From Luteimonas sp. S4-F44 (GTDB taxonomy: Bacteria > Pseudomonadota > Gammaproteobacteria > Xanthomonadales > Xanthomonadaceae): a stretch of 64,000 nucleotides of DNA. Both the position numbers and the translations under genes were made by a program. Under the pieces are notes generated by a model. It did no database searches, was not told the DNA's origin, and was given only the letters and a program-made list of their open reading frames with translations. Shown here in pieces: positions 45,121-57,426 of this stretch. Position 1 is the first letter of the stretch. Every line of letters starts with the position of its first letter. The DNA lies in assembly GCF_022637415.1 (NCBI RefSeq), contig NZ_CP093340.1, positions 248,001 to 312,000 on the forward strand, given 5' to 3'.

Positions 45121-45816
45121 ATGTCCCGTCCCCGCCTGCTGCATCAGCTGCGTCTGCTCGTCGACCGAGACGCGCTGCATGCGCTGGTGGTGGCCGCCAG
45201 CGCATGTGTGCTCAGCCTCGGCATGGTCTATGTGGGCTATGTCGTGCACGTGTGGCGGGTCGCGCGCAATGCGCCCTGCGCCCCGGTGTGCGGGGACTGC
45301 GTGCTGTTGTTCGGCAAGCATGCGCCCGATGGCCGGCTCGATGCGGATTTCCAGGCCCGGCTGGCGCGGGCCGCGACGTTGTGGGATGCGCGTGCGCCGC
45401 GCAGCCTGCTGCTGCTCGGTGGTGGACCCCAGGGTGCCCCGACCGAGGCGGCGCTCGCCCGCGAGGCGCTCCTGGCGCGCGGGATCGCCGCCGATGCGCC
45501 GCTGCTGCTGGAGGACCGCTCGCGCGACACCCTGCAGAACCTGCGCAACGCGCGTGCCCTGTTGGCGCAATCGACCGGCACGCCCGTGGGCCAGGTCACC
45601 CTGCTCAGCAGCCGTTACCACCTCGCGCGCTGCGCACGGCTGGCCGACCACCTGGGCCTGGACTGGGAGCTGTGCGCAGCCGAGCCCGCACTGTCCTGGC
45701 GCCCGACGACCTGGTTACGGATCGCAGGCGAGGCCGCGTATCTGTGCTGGACCGACGTGGGCATGCGCTGGGCCCGGCTGATCGGTCATCGCCGGATGCT
45801 CGCGCGGCTCGGCTAG
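45121..45816 (+). CDS. YdcF/SanA-like DUF218 membrane protein (231 aa)
   Basis: One membrane helix (about 22-45) followed by a DUF218 domain (ElyC/SanA/YdcF family). Family motifs: LLLLGGGPQG, LEDRSRDTLQNLRNA (with the conserved Glu, Ser/Asp and Asn) and LLSSRYHLARCARL. ElyC/SanA proteins act in envelope and peptidoglycan precursor homeostasis, with undefined chemistry. It diverges from the ketosynthase gene and its stop is 10 bases from the converging DUF885 gene. Confidence 0.85.
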   Translation: MSRPRLLHQLRLLVDRDALHALVVAASACVLSLGMVYVGYVVHVWRVARNAPCAPVCGDCVLLFGKHAPDGRLDADFQARLARAATLWDARAPRSLLLLGGGPQGAPTEAALAREALLARGIAADAPLLLEDRSRDTLQNLRNARALLAQSTGTPVGQVTLLSSRYHLARCARLADHLGLDWELCAAEPALSWRPTTWLRIAGEAAYLCWTDVGMRWARLIGHRRMLARLG

Positions 45817-45826
45817 GGCGACCGGC

Positions 45827-47644
45827 CTAGCGTCGACCCGCCGGCGTCGCCTTCGCCCGCTGCGCGGGCACGAACTGGGTCTCCACCGCCTCGGCCAACT
45901 GGTCGGGCGGCAGCAGGCCCTGGTCGAGCAGGAAATTGTTGAACGCCAGGCGATCGAAGCGCTCGCCCAGCGCCAGTTCGGTGCGCATACGCAGTTCGAG
46001 AATGCGGGTGTAGCCGTAGAAGTAACTCGTCGCCTGACCGGGCGCGTTGACCGTGTAGCGATCGAGTTCCTGACGCGCCATCGCCGGCGACAGCATCACC
46101 TCGTCGGTGAGCACGCGGCCGGCGCGTTCACGGTCGATCAGGCCCAGGTTGAGCATCGGATCGAGCATCGCGCGGGCGGCGCGCAACAGGCGGAACTGCA
46201 GCGCGATCAGCTGGCCATCGAGCGGCTCGTAGGGCACCAGTTCGGCTTCGGCGTACAGCGCCCAGCCCTCGACGTTGACCGAGTTGAACGCGAACATCGA
46301 GCGCGCCAGCGACACCCCGCGCTCGACCATCGCGGTGAACTGCAGTTCGTGGCCCGGCCGGCCTTCGTGCGCGGACAGCGTCCAGCGCACTGCATCGAAA
46401 TTGAAATCGTCGTAGGCGGCGTGTTCGCCGTCTCCGCCCGGGTTGCCCAAGGGCAGTACGAAGGTGCCCTGCTGGCCGGTATTGCCGACCAACGGCGCGG
46501 GCCGGAAGTGCGGTGCCGGTTGCGCGGCAGATTCCGCGGGCGACCCCAAGCGCATCTGCATCGCGCGCTGCGGCACGTCGACGATGCGCTCGCGCGCGAT
46601 GATCGGATCGATCGCGTCGATCACCTCCCGGTAGCTCGCCTCCAGACGGTCGTCGGCAATCGCATCGCGCTTGAGCGCGGCGATCACCTCGCGATAGTCG
46701 GTGGCGGCGATGCCCTTGTCCTTGGCGACCAGCGGCGCGAGCTGCTGCATCTGCGCGCGGATCTCCATGAAGGCCAGTTGCGCGCGCTGCATCAGCAATT
46801 GCGGGTCGATATCGGTGCCGTACTGCTTGAGTCCGAACGCGTAGAGCTCGGGCGGCAGGCGGGTATCCTCGCGGGCCTTGGGCAGCACGACGGTGCGCGT
46901 CCACTGCGCGTAGTCGGCGATCTCCTTGGCGATCGCGTCCAGCGCCGCGTCGGCGCCTTCGACCTGGTACTCGACGAACAGATCGCGGATGCCGGCGGCG
47001 TAGGTGTCGGCGCTTTCGAGCGCGCGCTCGACTTCGCGGCGCGTGGGCTGCAGCAGCGTCGTGTCCGACAGACGTTCCTCGTAGCGTTGGCGCGCCAGCC
47101 GCGTGATCGGCGCGCTGCCTTCGGTGAGGCCGGCGTAACGCTGCAGGCGCGCGAGGGCATGCGCACGTCGCTCGGGCGGCGTCTGCACAGACAGCAGGCT
47201 GTTGATGCCGTTGAACACCAGCTGCGGCGCGTCGGTCCACGGCAGCAGGAACCGCTCCTCGAGCAGGCTGCCCTCGATGCTGTCGTCGATGCTCTTGAGC
47301 AGAATCTGCAGATCCTGGCGTACGTTGGCGTCGCGCTCGAGTTCCAGCTGGGTCTGTAGCTTCGCACGCGCATCGGTGATCGCATCGCGGTAGCGGCGGG
47401 CGTTGTCGGGGCCGAGATCGGCGACCTGGTCGTCGTAGCCGGGCACGCCGAAGAAACCGACCGACTCGGGCTGGAACGGCGCCTGGGCGTCAATCAGGAT
47501 CTGCGCAAGCGCATTGCTACGGGCGACCCAGGCCGTGCCTGGCGTCTGCGCCGCGGACGCTGTCTCGGCGGTAGGGTCGGCATGGGCACCGGCCGCGAAT
47601 GGCGCGGCGAGGGTCAGGGCAATGGCGAGGACGAGCGGCTTCAT
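45827..47644 (-). CDS. DUF885-family metallopeptidase-like protein, exported (605 aa)
   Basis: A periplasmic or outer protein of the DUF885 family. A signal peptide (1-22) is followed by a long helical body with one zinc-site-like motif HEGRPGHELQ (the family's HExxxGHE), a distal NVEGWALYAEAEL and YGYTRI near the end. DUF885 proteins resemble M2/M32-like carboxypeptidases; activity is largely uncharacterised. I chose the ATG at 47644 because it opens the signal peptide. Confidence 0.85.
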   Translation of the reverse strand: MKPLVLAIALTLAAPFAAGAHADPTAETASAAQTPGTAWVARSNALAQILIDAQAPFQPESVGFFGVPGYDDQVADLGPDNARRYRDAITDARAKLQTQLELERDANVRQDLQILLKSIDDSIEGSLLEERFLLPWTDAPQLVFNGINSLLSVQTPPERRAHALARLQRYAGLTEGSAPITRLARQRYEERLSDTTLLQPTRREVERALESADTYAAGIRDLFVEYQVEGADAALDAIAKEIADYAQWTRTVVLPKAREDTRLPPELYAFGLKQYGTDIDPQLLMQRAQLAFMEIRAQMQQLAPLVAKDKGIAATDYREVIAALKRDAIADDRLEASYREVIDAIDPIIARERIVDVPQRAMQMRLGSPAESAAQPAPHFRPAPLVGNTGQQGTFVLPLGNPGGDGEHAAYDDFNFDAVRWTLSAHEGRPGHELQFTAMVERGVSLARSMFAFNSVNVEGWALYAEAELVPYEPLDGQLIALQFRLLRAARAMLDPMLNLGLIDRERAGRVLTDEVMLSPAMARQELDRYTVNAPGQATSYFYGYTRILELRMRTELALGERFDRLAFNNFLLDQGLLPPDQLAEAVETQFVPAQRAKATPAGRR

Positions 47645-47711
47645 GGCGAGATCCGGCGGCGGCGATCGGGCCACCGTAGACGCCGCGCCCCGCGCCGGCA
47701 ATGCCCGGAGG

Positions 47712-48215
47712 TCACGGCGCGATGGCGGGCGCTCCGATGCCAGCGTCGGCGTCGACCAATGTCACCGGCCCGCGCCCGGAGGCGTCGAGGAACACCAGCG
47801 ACGCATAGCGCCATTGCCCGCGCTTGCGCTCGGCCTCGACGACCAGCGTGCCGTCGCCGTCGGGGCCGGTCAGCGTGATCGTGAGCTCGGCCTCGCCCGA
47901 ACCGCCCCCGGTGGTCGAGGTGTTGATGCTGCCCGTCGGCATGAAGCCCTCGGCCATCGGCTCGCCGATCAACGCGATGATGTCGTGGTTCGCACGGGCG
48001 CGCGCGACGGCATCCTGATAGACGTCCGAGCCGACCAGGGTGCTGCGCACGCCGAACAATAAGGCCGCGATTGCGAGCGCGACCAGCGCGATCGCGGCCA
48101 CGATGGCCACCGGCAACGCCCACTTCCAGTGTCGCTGCCACCAGCCGCGAGGTGGCGCGCCACCCGGCGGGGCAGGGGTGGGACCGGCGGGCAACGGGGG
48201 TGGCTGAGCGGACAT
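47712..48215 (-). CDS. Coa1-like membrane protein, possible oxidase assembly factor (167 aa)
   Basis: A single-pass membrane protein: Pro-rich cytosolic start (1-25), one helix (about 32-55), then a periplasmic domain with the Coa1-type pattern (DVYQDAVARARANHDIIALIGEPMAEGFMPTGSI). Mitochondrial Coa1 helps build cytochrome oxidase; most bacterial members of the family are uncharacterised. GGAG stands upstream of the ATG. It sits between two exported peptidase genes on the same strand, far from the oxidase operon. Confidence 0.78.
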   Translation of the reverse strand: MSAQPPPLPAGPTPAPPGGAPPRGWWQRHWKWALPVAIVAAIALVALAIAALLFGVRSTLVGSDVYQDAVARARANHDIIALIGEPMAEGFMPTGSINTSTTGGGSGEAELTITLTGPDGDGTLVVEAERKRGQWRYASLVFLDASGRGPVTLVDADAGIGAPAIAP

Positions 48216-48235
48216 GCTGGCGGCTCCGGTGGCGC

Positions 48236-50927
<2,692 letters not shown>

Positions 50928-51003
50928 CGGGCGCGTCCTTGGGTCTGGAGTGGAGCTCCGATCCTACGCAGGGCGTTCGAATTGCGCACCCGGATGCATT
51001 GCG

Positions 51004-51699
51004 TCAGCGGCGCCCCTGTCCGAACAGCAGCGCCTTCTCTTCCTCGCTCAACGGCTTGCCGGCGTCCGGATTGACGTCTCGCGCCTTGGCGTAGGCGCGC
51101 TGCGTTGCCGGCCGGGACTGGATCGCGGCGTGCCAGCGGCGGATCTCGGGGTAGGGTGTCATATCGATCGGGGCCTTGTCGTAGACGCCGATCCACGGGT
51201 ACGCGGCCATGTCGGCGATCGAGTACGCATCGCCGGCGATGAAGTCGCGGCCTGCGAGGCGTTTGTCGAGTACCTGCAGCAGCCGGTTGACCTCGTTGGT
51301 GTAGCGCTCGATCGCATAGGGAATCTTCTCGGGCGCGTAGACGTTGAAGTGGCCGTACTGGCCGGTCATCGGTCCCAGGCCTGCCATCTGCCAGAACAGC
51401 CATTCGATCGCTTCGATGCGCTTGCGTGGATCGGCGGGCAGGAAGCGGCCGGTCTTCTCGGCCAGGTACAGCAGGATCGCACCGGATTCGAACACCGTCT
51501 GCGGCGCGCCGCCGTCGGCCGGGGCGTGATCGACGATCGCCGGCATCTTGTTGTTCGGCGAGAACGCGAGGAACTCGGGCTTGAACTGGTCGCCTTTGCC
51601 GATGTTGACCGGGTGGATCGTGTAATCGAGGCCGGCTTCCTCGAGGAACAGCGTGACCTTGTGGCCGTTGGGGGTGGGCCAGTAGTGCAGGTCGATCAT
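51004..51699 (-). CDS. Glutathione S-transferase family protein (Nu class-like, 231 aa)
   Basis: A soluble GST-fold protein similar to YfcG/YghU disulfide reductases. The thioredoxin-like N-terminal domain (MIDLHYWPTPNGHKVTLFLEE) has the Thr-Pro-Asn-Gly motif of the Nu class. KMPAIVDH is the cis-Pro turn, FESGAILLYLAEKTG binds the glutathione glutamyl group, and DFIAGDAYSIADMAAYPW is the N-capping box. It probably reduces small organic disulfides. ATG at 51699. Confidence 0.92.
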   Translation of the reverse strand: MIDLHYWPTPNGHKVTLFLEEAGLDYTIHPVNIGKGDQFKPEFLAFSPNNKMPAIVDHAPADGGAPQTVFESGAILLYLAEKTGRFLPADPRKRIEAIEWLFWQMAGLGPMTGQYGHFNVYAPEKIPYAIERYTNEVNRLLQVLDKRLAGRDFIAGDAYSIADMAAYPWIGVYDKAPIDMTPYPEIRRWHAAIQSRPATQRAYAKARDVNPDAGKPLSEEEKALLFGQGRR

Positions 51700-51815
51700 G
51701 GCGACGCTCCGAAAGGCAGGTGCGTCGAGTCTAGGCATGTCGCCGTCACGCGGTGTGGCGACGCGGCGCACGCAGCGTTGCGGTGGCGGCGCTTGGGCAT
51801 GAGGCGAGCACGCAG

Positions 51816-51839
51816 CCCTCCCCGCCAGTGCGGGGAGGG
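51816..51839. terminator. Terminator-like GC hairpin, downstream of the GH3 gene
   Basis: Perfect 10-bp stem CCCTCCCCGC/GCGGGGAGGG with a CAGT loop, in the 249-base gap between the leftward GH3 gene and GST gene. A second palindrome CCCCGCATGCGGGG (51914-51927) lies nearby. The stem recalls the one at 28703. Confidence 0.6.
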
Positions 51840-51948
51840 GTGTATGGGGAAGTTCGCTTTCGCGGGCGGCTGCTCGCCCCCATCCCAGCCTTCCACCCGT
51901 GAAGGGCGCAATGCCCCGCATGCGGGGGAAGGAGCGATTACCGCGCGC

Positions 51949-54558
51949 TTATTGGGCCTTGCAGTCCAACCGGTGCGTGGCGTCGGTGCCGATGCGGATA
52001 TCGGCCACGCCCAGCGTCAGGCCGGCCGGTGCGCGCAGCGCGAACGGCGTGCTGACGCGGGTGGCGTCGAGGCCGGCGGCCGTGAGGCATTTGAGCGGCA
52101 CGCCGACTGTCACCCATTCGCCGCGCGGCAAGGTGCCCAGCCACGGGCCGATCGGCAGTTCGGCCTGGCAGCCTTCGCCGCAACCGGCGGACAGCGTGAC
52201 GTCACCGGCGGCGGGCACAGCGTCCACACGCACGGTGGCGAGCAGCAGCGAATCGCCATTGGTCTCGCGGCTGAGGTCGAACGGCGAATGCGACAGCAGT
52301 TCGGCGGTGGCATTGCCGGTCCAGGTCAGCAGACGCGCGCCTTCCTGGGTCTGGTAGTCGACCGCGGCCAGCGTCAGCGTGCCGTCGGGCGTGGCGACGC
52401 GCGGATGCAGCACATCGGCGCCGCGGCCGTCGGTGCCGGTGACGACCAGACGCAGGCCGGGGCCGGGCACACCGCGGGCGAAGTAGCCTGCATCCTTGCC
52501 GTCTTCGGCGCTGACGCCGGCATCCTCGGGCAGCGGTGCAAGATCGCCGGCATCGGCGTAGGTCAGGCCGAAGCCGAACGCGAACAGCGGGTCGTAGCCG
52601 TCCATGCCGACATTGTTGACGTACTGGTCGGCGCGACGCGGCCACGAGAAGCCAAGCTTGCCCTTGAAGTCGTGCTGCGGCTGGCCATCGGCGCCGCGCA
52701 GCAGCACGTCGGCGATGCCCGCGCCTTCCGAACCCGGCAGCCACGCGGCCACGAAGGCGTTGGAGGCGTTGATCTCGCGGTTCATCCACAGCGGGCGACC
52801 GCTCAGGAACACCGAGACGACCGGGATGCCATCGGCGCGCAGGCGCTTGATCAGTTCGAGGTCGGCGTCGTTGCCGGGCTTGTACAGCAGGTTCGGCAGG
52901 TCGCCGAGGAATTCCGCATACGGATCCTCGCCGAACACCACGATCGCCACGTCGGGCTTCTGCCGGTACGTGCCGTCGACCGCCAGCTGCGCGGTGCCGC
53001 CCGCGGCTTCGACCTGGGCGCGGATGCCGTCCCAGATGCTGTCGGCGTTGGGATAGTCGGCGCGCTTGGTGCCCGTGCCCTGCCAGTTGAGCGTCCAGCC
53101 GCCGGACTGCTTGCCCACGTCGTCGGCGCCGTCGCCGGCCACCAGCACGCGTTGCTTGGGCGAGAGCGGCAGCACGCGGCCTTCGTTCTTGAGCAGCACC
53201 AGCGATTCGCGCACCGCGCGACGCGCGACCTCACGATGTTCGGGGGCGCCGAGCAGTTCGAACTTGCCGCCGAGCGCGCGTTCCGACGGGCGCGGCTTGT
53301 CGAACAGGCCCATGCGGAACTTGACCTTCAGCACGCGACGCACGGCGTCGTCGAGGCGCGCCATCGGCAGCTCACCGGACTTGGCGTGCGCGAGCGTGCT
53401 CTCGTACAGGCCGCGCCAGCTGTCGGGCGCCATTGCCAGGTCGAGCCCGGCGTTGAACGTTGCGGCGCAATCGGTGGTCGTGCAGCCCGGCAGCTGGCCG
53501 TGGCCGTTCCAGTCACCGACGACCAGCCCGCCGAAGTTCATCCGCCCCTTGAGCACGTCGGTGAGCAGCGCGTGGTGACCGTGCAGGCGCTCGCCGTGGA
53601 AGCTGTTGAACGAGGCCATGACCGCCTGCGCGCCGGCGGCGATTGCCGGCGGATAGCCTGCGCCGTGAATGTCGCGCAGCTGCGCGTTGGTGACCTGGGT
53701 GTCGCCCTGGTCCTTGCCGCCGACGGTGCCGCCGTCGCCGAGGTAGTGCTTGACCGAGACCATCACGTGGTGGTCGTCGAGGAAGTCTGCCTTTCCGGGC
53801 TCGCCCTGCATGCCCTTGACGACGGCCGGCGCGAACTGGGCGACGACGTCCGGCGATTCCGAATAGCCCTCGTAGGTGCGACCCCAGCGATCGTCCTGCG
53901 GCACGGCGACGGTCGGCGCGAACGCCCACTCCATGCCGGTGGTGCGGGTCTCGATCGCGGTGACGCGGCCGATCTCGCGCATCAGGTCGGGATTGCGGGT
54001 TGCGCCCAGGCCGATGTTGTGCGGGAACAGCGTGGCGCCGACGATGTTGCTCTGGCCGTGCACCGCGTCGATGCCGAAGATCACCGGGATCGCCTTGCCG
54101 CCGCCGGTCGTGTCCATCGAGGCTTCCCAGAACGCGTCGGCCAGCGCCAGCCATTCGGCCGGCGCGGCGTCGTAGCGTCCGCCAGGGTCGGAGTTACCGC
54201 CCGCCAGAATCGAACCGAGCCGGTACTTGCGCAGGTCCTCGGGCGTGATGTCGGCGATGTCGCCCTGGATGATCTGGCCGACCTTCTCCTCGACGGTCAT
54301 CGTGGCCAGCAGCGCGTCGACCTTGGCATCGAGTTCGGTGTCGTCGAACGGCCAGGTGACTTCAGGCCACTGCGACGGATCGACGGCGTTGGCATCGGCG
54401 GTGGTGGCGACCTGCGCATCGGTGCCTGCTGCGGCGTCGGTGGCCTTGGGATCGTTGCCGCAGCTGACCAGCGCGAGCGCGGCGGCGAGGGCGAGCAGGC
54501 GCTTGCCGGCGGGTCGGGTGGCGCGCTCGCGCGCCGCCGGTGTGGGCTGGATGGACAT
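51949..54558 (-). CDS. Lipoprotein GH3 beta-glucan glucohydrolase (869 aa)
   Basis: An exported glycoside hydrolase family 3 enzyme, probably releasing glucose from beta-1,3/1,4-glucans or cello-oligosaccharides. A lipobox (ALVSC, Cys about 33) predicts an outer- or inner-membrane lipoprotein. The TIM barrel (about 75-420) holds the nucleophile Asp in LVVGDWNGHG; SVKHYLGDG and KHYLGDGG fit the substrate pocket. A second alpha/beta domain (about 450-640) and a C-terminal beta domain follow. The start at 54558 has GGAGGGGAAC upstream. Divergent from a LacI gene and controlled by the operator at 54597. Confidence 0.92.
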   Translation of the reverse strand: MSIQPTPAARERATRPAGKRLLALAAALALVSCGNDPKATDAAAGTDAQVATTADANAVDPSQWPEVTWPFDDTELDAKVDALLATMTVEEKVGQIIQGDIADITPEDLRKYRLGSILAGGNSDPGGRYDAAPAEWLALADAFWEASMDTTGGGKAIPVIFGIDAVHGQSNIVGATLFPHNIGLGATRNPDLMREIGRVTAIETRTTGMEWAFAPTVAVPQDDRWGRTYEGYSESPDVVAQFAPAVVKGMQGEPGKADFLDDHHVMVSVKHYLGDGGTVGGKDQGDTQVTNAQLRDIHGAGYPPAIAAGAQAVMASFNSFHGERLHGHHALLTDVLKGRMNFGGLVVGDWNGHGQLPGCTTTDCAATFNAGLDLAMAPDSWRGLYESTLAHAKSGELPMARLDDAVRRVLKVKFRMGLFDKPRPSERALGGKFELLGAPEHREVARRAVRESLVLLKNEGRVLPLSPKQRVLVAGDGADDVGKQSGGWTLNWQGTGTKRADYPNADSIWDGIRAQVEAAGGTAQLAVDGTYRQKPDVAIVVFGEDPYAEFLGDLPNLLYKPGNDADLELIKRLRADGIPVVSVFLSGRPLWMNREINASNAFVAAWLPGSEGAGIADVLLRGADGQPQHDFKGKLGFSWPRRADQYVNNVGMDGYDPLFAFGFGLTYADAGDLAPLPEDAGVSAEDGKDAGYFARGVPGPGLRLVVTGTDGRGADVLHPRVATPDGTLTLAAVDYQTQEGARLLTWTGNATAELLSHSPFDLSRETNGDSLLLATVRVDAVPAAGDVTLSAGCGEGCQAELPIGPWLGTLPRGEWVTVGVPLKCLTAAGLDATRVSTPFALRAPAGLTLGVADIRIGTDATHRLDCKAQ

Positions 54559-54596
54559 CGTCGGGTTCCCCTCCGCTACGTGGTCGTCAGTTCGGC

Positions 54597-54610
54597 TGAC
54601 AGCGTTGTCA
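54597..54610. promoter_or_regulatory. LacI-type operator upstream of the GH3 gene
   Basis: TGACAGCGTTGTCA, an imperfect palindrome (12 of 14 symmetric), lies 38 bases before the GH3 start. Exactly the same 14 bases occur before the TonB receptor gene (63847). A leftward -10-like AGAATA (TATTCT on the bottom strand) at 54621-54626 sits just ahead of it, so a bound repressor would block transcription start. The LacI-family gene is next to it. Confidence 0.75.
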
Positions 54611-54752
54611 TGAACGCTGCAGAATACCGCAAGCTGTCTGCAATGTTTGCTGCAGAGCGGCAAAACCGCGGCGGGCCGGCGTCGCCCTCATGGCGCCGGT
54701 GCCGGTCTGGCAGAATCTGTCGCGAAATCGCACCGAATCTGGATTCGACTAC

Positions 54753-55760
54753 ATGCGTGTCCGCATCGAGGACGTCGCCGCAGAGGCCGGCGTGTCCATG
54801 AAGACCGTCTCGCGGGTGCTCAACCGCGAGCCCAACGTCGCCGCGGCCACGCGCGCGCGGGTCGAGGCCGCGGTCGGCAAGCTGCGCTACACGCCGCACC
54901 CCTCGGCGCGCACGCTGGCCGGGCGTCGCTCGTACCTGGTCGCGATGCTCTACGACAACCCGTCGAGCAACTACTTGATGGAGGTCGAGCTCGGCCTGCT
55001 CGACGCCTGCAAGGCGCATCACTACAACCTGATGCTTGCGCCGCTGATCTACGACGCACGCGACATTGTGGACACGGTGGAGGCGATGGTCGAGCAGTCG
55101 CGCCTGGACGGCGTGGTGTTGACGCCGCCGATCACCGACGACCCGGCGCTTCTGGCGCGGCTCGACGAGCTTGATGTGCCGTACGCGAGCATCTCGCCGA
55201 TGGAAGCGCACCGGCGGGTTGGCGTGACCGTCGACGAGGGCAGCGCGGTGCGCGAGATGATCGCGCACCTGGTTTCGCTCGGGCATCGCCGCATCGCGCA
55301 CATCAAAGGACACCCCGCACACGGCGCCACCGGCTGGCGTCTGGCCGGCTATCGCGCCGGACTGCGCGAGGCCGGGCTGGCCTTCGATCCGGCTCTGGTC
55401 GTGGACGGCGAGTTCTCGCACGAGTCGGGCTTCCGCGCCGCGACACGGTTGCTGGCACTGCCCGAGCCGCCGACCGCGATCTTCGCGGCCAACGACGACA
55501 TGGCGGCCGGCGTGATCTGCGCGGTGTACGAGCTCGGGCTGCAGGTCCCGCGCGATGTCTCGGTCTGCGGCTTCGACGACACCCCGATCTCGCGCCACAT
55601 CCATCCCGCGTTGACCACGGTGCGCCAGCCCACGCGTGAAATGGGCCAGCTGGCCGGGTTGGAACTGCTCAAAGCGCTGCGCGATCGCGACGAGGCCGGC
55701 ATGGTCGAGGTGCCGTACACGCTGCAGCTACGGCGCTCGACGGGTCCTGCGCCGCGCTGA
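54753..55760 (+). CDS. LacI-family transcription regulator (335 aa)
   Basis: A sugar-responsive repressor. The helix-turn-helix is RIEDVAAEAGVSMKTVSRVLN (residues 4-24), followed by the hinge (YTPHPSARTLA) and a periplasmic-binding-protein-like effector domain. The effector pocket region has VSVCGFDDTPIS and HIHPALTTVRQP, both common to the family. ATG 54753 is set by the HTH position. It is divergent from the GH3 gene and followed by a sugar transporter, so it probably represses both at the shared operator. The sugar is not known. Confidence 0.92.
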   Translation: MRVRIEDVAAEAGVSMKTVSRVLNREPNVAAATRARVEAAVGKLRYTPHPSARTLAGRRSYLVAMLYDNPSSNYLMEVELGLLDACKAHHYNLMLAPLIYDARDIVDTVEAMVEQSRLDGVVLTPPITDDPALLARLDELDVPYASISPMEAHRRVGVTVDEGSAVREMIAHLVSLGHRRIAHIKGHPAHGATGWRLAGYRAGLREAGLAFDPALVVDGEFSHESGFRAATRLLALPEPPTAIFAANDDMAAGVICAVYELGLQVPRDVSVCGFDDTPISRHIHPALTTVRQPTREMGQLAGLELLKALRDRDEAGMVEVPYTLQLRRSTGPAPR

Positions 55761-55929
55761 CCGGCGCGCTGATGGGGCCCGCCCGGGACGCCCCGCCTGT
55801 TCGCGGCGGCGTCGCTGCGACAGAGCGTGCGCCGGCGCACGCACAAGTGGCCGTCGAGACGGTATCTTCGACGTTCGAGCCTGACCGGCGCCGGCGCATC
55901 CGCCGCGTCGCACGCGTTACTCCGGGGAT

Positions 55930-57366
55930 ATGGATATGAGCAGCCTCATCATTGCCGGCGACGCCTCCGCGCGCGCTGCCGAGAACACCCGCTTCATCGT
56001 CCTGATCAGCTGTGTCGCCACGATCGGCGGCTTCTTGTTCGGCTTCGACAGCGGCGTCATCAACGGCACCGTCGACGGCCTGCAGCAGGCCTTCGGCTCG
56101 AGCAAGGCCGCGCTGGGCTTCGAGGTCGCCTCGATGCTGCTCGGCTGCGCGATCGGCGCGTTCTTCGCCGGCCGGCTCGCCGACCGCTGGGGCCGGCGCA
56201 GCGTGCTGATCATTTCCGCGGTGCTGTTCCTGTTGTCGGCGATCGGATCGGGCGCGGCCACCAGCTCGTTGATGTTCATCGCCGCGCGCGTGCTCGGCGG
56301 CTTCGCGGTCGGCGCGGCCAGCGTGATGTCGCCGGCCTACATCGCGGAAGTGGCGCCGGCGCGCTACCGGGGCCGGCTGGCGACGGTGCAGCAGATCGCG
56401 ATCATTTCCGGCCTGTTCGCCGCGTTCCTGAGCAACTATCTGCTCGCCCGCAGCGCCGGCGCATCGACCGATGCGCTATGGCTGGGCGCCCCGGCCTGGC
56501 GCTGGATGTTCTGGATGATGGCGTTCCCGTCGCTGCTGTTCCTGGCGCTGTTGATGCTGATTCCCGAGAGCCCGCGCTATCTGATGGTCAAGCGTCGTCA
56601 CGGTGAGGCGCTCGCGGTGCTGTCGCGGCTGTACGGCCCGGCGCAGGCGCAGACCACGCTTGGCGAGATCGAACGCTCGCTGGCCGGCGACCAGCACCGT
56701 CCGCGGCTGTCGGACCTGGTCGACCGGGTCAGCGGCCGCATCCGGCCGATCGTCTGGGTCGGCATCGGCCTGGCGACGTTCCAGCAGCTGGTCGGCATCA
56801 ACGTGGTGTTCTATTACGGCGCGGTGCTGTGGCAGGCCGTTGGTTTTTCGGAAAGCGATGCGCTGCTGATCAATGTGCTGTCGGGCGCGCTGAGCATCGG
56901 CGCCTGCCTGATCACCGTGGTGTTGATCGATCGCATCGGCCGCAAGCCGCTGCTGTGGATCGGCTCGCTCGGCATGGCGGTGTCGCTGGCCGTGCTGACC
57001 TGGGTCTTCGCCAGTGGCGCCCTGGTCGACGGGCACCTGCAGCTGCCGGACGGCATGGGCACGGTGGCGCTGATCGCAGCCAATGCCTACGTGGTGTTCT
57101 TCAACATGTCCTGGGGCCCGGTGATGTGGGTCATGCTCGGCGAGATGTTCCCCAACCAGATCCGCGGGTCGGGCCTGGCCGTGGCCGGTGCCGCGCAATG
57201 GACATCGAACTTCGCGATCACGATGAGCTTCCCGGTCCTGCTGGCCGGCATCGGCCTGGCGTCGACCTATGCGATCTACATGGTCGCCGCGTTCGTCTCG
57301 GTGGGCTTCGTGCTCAAGTACGTCCGCGAGACCAAGGGCCGCGCGCTGGAGCAGATGGAAGGCTGA
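55930..57366 (+). CDS. MFS sugar:proton symporter (478 aa)
   Basis: An inner-membrane glucose/xylose-type sugar porter with 12 helices. Family signatures: GGFLFGFDSGV (helix 1), RLADRWGRR (loop 2-3), IPESPRYLM (loop 6-7) and the C-terminal VRETKGRALEQME. These match glucose and arabinose/xylose transporters. It should take up the monosaccharide released by the GH3 enzyme. ATG 55930 is used; ATG 55936 is equally possible. It follows the LacI gene by 169 bases, with no copy of the 54597 operator in the gap. Confidence 0.93.
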   Translation: MDMSSLIIAGDASARAAENTRFIVLISCVATIGGFLFGFDSGVINGTVDGLQQAFGSSKAALGFEVASMLLGCAIGAFFAGRLADRWGRRSVLIISAVLFLLSAIGSGAATSSLMFIAARVLGGFAVGAASVMSPAYIAEVAPARYRGRLATVQQIAIISGLFAAFLSNYLLARSAGASTDALWLGAPAWRWMFWMMAFPSLLFLALLMLIPESPRYLMVKRRHGEALAVLSRLYGPAQAQTTLGEIERSLAGDQHRPRLSDLVDRVSGRIRPIVWVGIGLATFQQLVGINVVFYYGAVLWQAVGFSESDALLINVLSGALSIGACLITVVLIDRIGRKPLLWIGSLGMAVSLAVLTWVFASGALVDGHLQLPDGMGTVALIAANAYVVFFNMSWGPVMWVMLGEMFPNQIRGSGLAVAGAAQWTSNFAITMSFPVLLAGIGLASTYAIYMVAAFVSVGFVLKYVRETKGRALEQMEG

Positions 57367-57389
57367 CGACGCGGTCGATGGGCGCGTCG
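57367..57389. terminator. Possible terminator between transporter and halogenase genes
   Basis: A 7-bp stem CGACGCG/CGCGTCG with a 9-base loop begins right at the transporter stop, between converging genes. No T run. Confidence 0.35.
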
Positions 57390-57426
57390 CTGTTCGCCGC
57401 GCCCGGTCCGGGGTGCTGAGAGGCGC

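Noticed and set aside
45812-45831. Palindrome GCTAGG/CCTAGC between converging YdcF and DUF885 genes
   Set aside because: The arms are mainly the two converging TAG stop codons; only 6 bp, so too weak to call a terminator.
55761-55929. Search for a further TGACAGCGTTGTCA-type operator before the sugar transporter
   Set aside because: No TGACA/TGTCA pair is present in the gap, so I do not claim direct operator control of this gene.
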